NCBI RefSeq assembly: GCF_964340395.1 | Contig: NW_027554296.1 | Span: 35,001-99,000 of the forward strand | DNA from: Glandiceps talaboti | Taxonomy: Eukaryota > Hemichordata > Enteropneusta > Spengelidae | Direction: 5' to 3' | Length of the DNA stretch: 64,000 bases | Shown: in pieces, positions 60,080 to 64,000 of the stretch | Layout of the letters: each line of letters starts with the position of its first letter | How positions within the stretch are numbered: the stretch's first letter is position 1 | Translations under genes and position numbers: made by a program | The notes under the pieces: generated by a model | What the model was told of the DNA's origin: nothing | The model's input: the letters and a program-made list of their open reading frames with translations, nothing else | Databases searched by the model: none

Positions 60080-60162
60080 TACATAGACACAGACACACGC
60101 ACGGTCAGACACTGCATCATGCCATAAGTACGACTGATCCTGAGTGTTTAGTTGAGCTAAAA
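59608..60162 (+). mobile_element. CA-type Helitron-like repeat, 3' part
   Basis: It continues 57975-58164: body units with TTATTTGCATATCGCTG and CAGCAAATTTCAGACC, (CA)n at 60010-60076, then the weakened stem-loop and GAGCTAAAA at about 60127-60161, in the same order as at 48.1 and 32.4 kb. Confidence 0.72.
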
Positions 60163-61090
60163 CCTGTACAAATCTCTTCAGAAAAGCACATAACTCAGTC
60201 ACCCAACTTATAACAGTGATGGAAAACATGATCATATTACACAAATCCTAATTAATGGTCTTCCCTTCAATATCTTGCTGTTTCATTGTTTGAGGAGTAC
60301 TAGTGTATATGCCCTTCAGCTATAAAATTTCATGCTGCCAATTGGAGAGACAAATCACCAAAATCACTGTGTAATCAAGTTTATAGGTTAAATTTGTCTC
60401 GACATTATCAAGATAAATATCAATGAATATGTCACTACTTATTTCCATATGTTATTGTCATTTGTACAATACTAAAGAGCCAGAAATGATTTTTGAAGCT
60501 ATTAGACTACCATGTATTCTTGATTTTCTTATATATAATTTAGTCTGTCAAATTGTTATTGTATTTATTGTAAAAGTTGTTATCACAAATGTATGTGATT
60601 GTCAAGTATGCATTTCTGATACTTGAATGTGTTTGTATGTTCAAAGTCAGGTTACATTCATTCATTTCAAACATCCATCCCATTGCAGATCAAAGTAAAT
60701 GTGAACTAAATTGTTATGATATAATATTATAAAATAATATTTTTTTTCCTGAACATGTTTGCCACTGAATTTTATGAGTATTAAATTACATGAAGAATTG
60801 AAATACCAAGATATGTCATCTATCTATCTATCTATCTATCAATAATGTGTGTGTATTTGAGGAGAACATTTATTTACAACTGTGTAGTTTTCTTTGAAAT
60901 TATTGCAAGATACATTTGTTGTACATGTAGTTCATTTCTTGTTATATTAAGTATATGTTTAATCTCTGCCAGGAGATTGCTGAAATATTCTATGATTGAA
61001 GGCATGCCTATGTGTTTCATTTTGCAATCATTTTCTCATTTCAATTATATCAGTTCAGGTGTTGAGTGTGTTGAGATCTTAGTGCTTAGT
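60163..61090. other. Intergenic; short TATC run
   Basis: (TATC)n at about 60820-60840. ORFs of 67 and 84 codons are unsupported. Confidence 0.45.
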
Positions 61091-61609
61091 ACAATATGAA
61101 ATACTATTTATACAGTAACTTTATTTTAGCTGTTTATGACAATATGAAATACTATTTATACAGTAACTTTATTTTAGCTGTTTATGACAATATGAAATAC
61201 TATTTATACAGTAACTTTATTTTAGCTGTTTATGACAATATGAAATACTATTTATACAGTAACTTTATTTAAGCTGTTTATGACAATATGAAATACTATT
61301 TATACAGTAACTTTATTTTAGCTGTTTATGACAATATGAAATACTATTTATACAGTAACTTTATTTTAGCTGTTTATGACAATATGAAATACTATTTATA
61401 CAGTAACTTTATTTTAGCTGTTTATGACATTATGAAATACTATTTGTACAGTAACTTTATTTTAGCTGTTTATGACAATATGAAATACTATTTATACAGT
61501 AACTTTATTTTAGCTGTTTATGACATTATGAAATACTATTTATACAGTAACTTTATTTTAGCTGTTTATGACAACATGAAATACTATTTATACAGTAACT
61601 TTATTTTAG
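61091..61609. repeat. 48-bp minisatellite, about 11 units, in-frame
   Basis: The unit contains ATGAAATACTATTTATACAG and TAACTTTATTTTAGCTGTTT. The period of 48 is divisible by three, so one frame stays open and translates as repeats of MKYYLYSNFILAVYD; the 125-codon ORF at 61288-61665 is this. Unit variants (GACATT or GACAAC for GACAAT; one TTTAAG for TTTTAG, which closes the frame upstream) are few, so the array is homogeneous. There is no promoter or splice evidence. Confidence 0.95.
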
Positions 61610-62689
61610 TATCAAAATCTGTTTATTCTTCTGACTTGTATAGCAATAACATTTCAAACAATTGAAGACATAGTCCCAAAGATATTAAGTCCCCAACTTG
61701 TGTGTTTATGGCAAAGTTATTCAGTTAATTAACTTGGGTACAAATTTTAATGTTAATGAGATTTCCCTTCAAATCTGAGATGCCTGCATTCCACTCACTG
61801 ACCATTGGAGAGCCTGATATGTTTTGTTTTGTTTTCGCTTTAGAAATATTATCAGTCGTTACAGCATTTTAGATTATCAACTGTCATTTTTATGTAGTTA
61901 AGTATATTGTTTTGTAAAATTTGAACATGAATAGAATATTGTTTTCGTGACTTTCACATAATCTGTTCCATGTGTGCTACCTCAACTTTTGGTAAATTCA
62001 CCTCTGTATGATTTACACAATCATGGTCACTATATTTAAAAATTTGGATTTCTTGAACTTTCACTTCATATATTTCTTGTTTTTGTTAGATTTTTGTTGT
62101 TTCAAGGCATAATTCCATGACAAATGGCAGATTGAAATCACTATAGTTCACACTTGCAATAATCGTTTAGACTACATACCGGTACATGCCAATCAGGGCA
62201 AAAATGACATCAAAGTTCATATAATTACTATATTTATCTATAGTTTGAGCAAAAATATAATATTGTCACTATCCACACTCTTTTGGTAGTTTTGGTATAA
62301 TTTTTTGCTCTTTCTCTTTTTCAGGATTTGATACTGTAAGAGGCTGTGATCCCATTGTTATGACTTGCTCAGAACACAAAAAAAAAACCATAATAAACCC
62401 ATTCTCCACACAAAAACAAAAAAATAGATCAGTGAGTCTACATTGCCTGTCAGTAGTCATATGAAACAAATTACAATCAATAAAAATTAAACTGAAGAGT
62501 TTTATATTTTACAACCCTTATGGATGCTATCAGGTACTGTACCAATATATTCACAGCAATAGAACCCACACGTGTATGCACACTGTGTTACATCCAAGTC
62601 TAAGTAATTTCCTAACTACACATCAAATTTGAATCTGTACGATTTATGGTTCAAATAAGGTCAAGATGCCACTTTTGGTACTGATAATG
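61610..62689. other. Intergenic, no gene seen
   Basis: AT-rich, no supported ORF. Confidence 0.5.
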
Positions 62690-63330
62690 AATAGAAGTCA
62701 TCACAGTTACCTATCCATCCAGCCCTGTTGTTACATTTGCAATATACACAATCATTTAACTGTTGGTATGGGAGTGGTCATGTTGCTAGACATATTTGCA
62801 TACATTTTTTGAATGTTCATTCACCTGCCTATGAATCTCTGATAATATCTTTGCAATACATGTGATCATTTGACTGTTGCTATAGGCGTGCTCTTGCTGT
62901 TTAATAGTCCCATTTACATACATGTTTTGAATGTTTATTTATTTATGTATTTAACCATAATCTGCATATCACTCATGGCATCATCATGTGATTAATATTC
63001 ACTGATCTGTACATTCCAAGAAACATCCCTGTGAAATTACAGACAAATCAGCAAAGTCCTTTCGGAATTAAAGATTTTTGACCAAATAGTTCATATTTGT
63101 ATACCTAATTTGCATATCACTATTAGGAGCATCATATAATGAAATTCTTTTTACTATAAACCCCTCGAAGAAAGTTCCCACCCAATTTCAGACTGATCTG
63201 CCCCCAGTAGGTTTACATTTTAATTTTTTCTAACCAAAAAAACCCACATTTTTTTACCCAAATCATACACCTGTGAGGCAATCATTTTCCTTTGAACAAT
63301 TTCCAAACTAGACACCACACGCTATATAAA
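62690..63330 (+). mobile_element. CA-type Helitron-like repeat, body only
   Basis: Units with TGTTGGTATGGGAGTGGTCA, TTGCTAGACATATTTGCAT, CTAATTTGCATATCAC and CCACCCAATTTCAGACTGAT are arranged as at 46.79-48.03 kb. The (CA)n run and stem-loop are absent; the homology stops near GACACCACACGCTATA. Confidence 0.65.
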
Positions 63331-64000
63331 CTGTTGTAAGTTCACAACAGAACGAGTCAAGGTTCTCATCATGACTTTTCCAATCTTGCATTAATTTGCG
63401 ACTTTTGTTGTTGATTTGTGTTTGTGGAATTATGCCACAAACGTGGACTTGCTACATTATGTTAAGTACCCCAAATTTGTAGTGGAATTATGAAAACTAA
63501 ACCTGAAGTTCATCAAACATTATCAGAAGTTACTTCATTCAAAGCGTTTTGTGTAATATTGCAATTGGATATTTCATTGTTGACTGTTTTGACAATTAGC
63601 TCAAAGACAAATTGCAACATTTATTGTAATAATATGATTCTAAAAATATAAGCTGTAGGTGTGCATACTGACAGGAACAGTCTAGAGTCAAATGATTATA
63701 ATTAATATTAAGTTTTGAATTTATGAAATTATTTTAAGATCAAATAGATTACTTTATTATATTCATCTTTATAGGTGGTAGACTTGGTACATAATGCTGT
63801 AGGTCATCATAGCTGATAGATGATGATACTTTTCTTACAATGGAGAAGAAGTCACAATGGAAAATTGTTGACCCCATAACTTATAAGGCGCAACTTACCA
63901 TTGTTGAATTTTACCATTATTCTATTTTCTGTAAATCATTCATTTATTGTACTTGTGTCTTCAGAACTTGTTGGCATTTTTAAAGTGATATTTCATAAAT
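63331..64000. other. Intergenic, no gene seen
   Basis: AT-rich to the end of the window, with no supported ORF or repeat. Confidence 0.5.

Overview
This is eukaryotic, almost certainly invertebrate-animal, nuclear DNA. It is AT-rich, with very low coding density, a spliced cytochrome P450 gene fragment, several families of decayed retrotransposons, tRNA-derived SINEs, many microsatellites and G/C homopolymer runs. Nothing in it looks prokaryotic, viral or organellar. The species cannot be named from the sequence; a marine invertebrate (hemichordate, lancelet or lophotrochozoan type) is a guess.

Layout. 0.5-1.0 kb: a 113-bp tandem repeat with one inverted copy. 1.05-4.2 kb: copy 1 of a segmental duplication. 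4.4-7.2 kb: an open but 5'-truncated non-LTR retrotransposon (minus strand), then a 66-bp-arm hairpin and a small DNA transposon. 10.0-10.4 kb: a 47-bp minisatellite. 15.4-16.0 kb: a small unrecognised single-exon ORF behind a TATA/CCAAT-like promoter. 18.1-18.8 kb: a broken coiled-coil exon. 19.6-24.5 kb: copy 2 of the duplication, carrying a 2,034-bp DNA transposon at a site that is empty in copy 1. 25.4-27.3 kb: an inverted-repeat element whose ends are arrays of a 20-bp palindrome every 35 bp. 28.9-30.0 kb: the last exons of a CYP4-like cytochrome P450. 30-36 kb: microsatellites, Helitron-like elements, and gag-like and DIRS-like reverse-transcriptase remnants. 37.0 and 41.9 kb: two copies of one tRNA-derived SINE. 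42.6-46.1 kb: a 58-bp satellite of about 60 monomers. 46.7-48.1 kb: a Helitron-like repeat. 50.1-52.0 kb: a second long inverted-repeat element with a TATA box and a 62-codon ORF. 52-57 kb: a CTAC-rich array and two decayed LINEs. 57.8-60.2 kb: nested mobile elements. 61.1-61.6 kb: a 48-bp in-frame minisatellite.

Functionally, the only recognisable host gene is the CYP4-like fragment (heme-binding exon plus terminal exon). Two small ORFs with core-promoter-like upstream sequence (15.4 kb and 51.6 kb) are the best candidates for unrecognised genes. Everything else is mobile or repetitive DNA. The window is most informative about mobile-element biology: it contains empty/filled site pairs, full-length and internally deleted derivatives, and one element 5' end joined to two different bodies.
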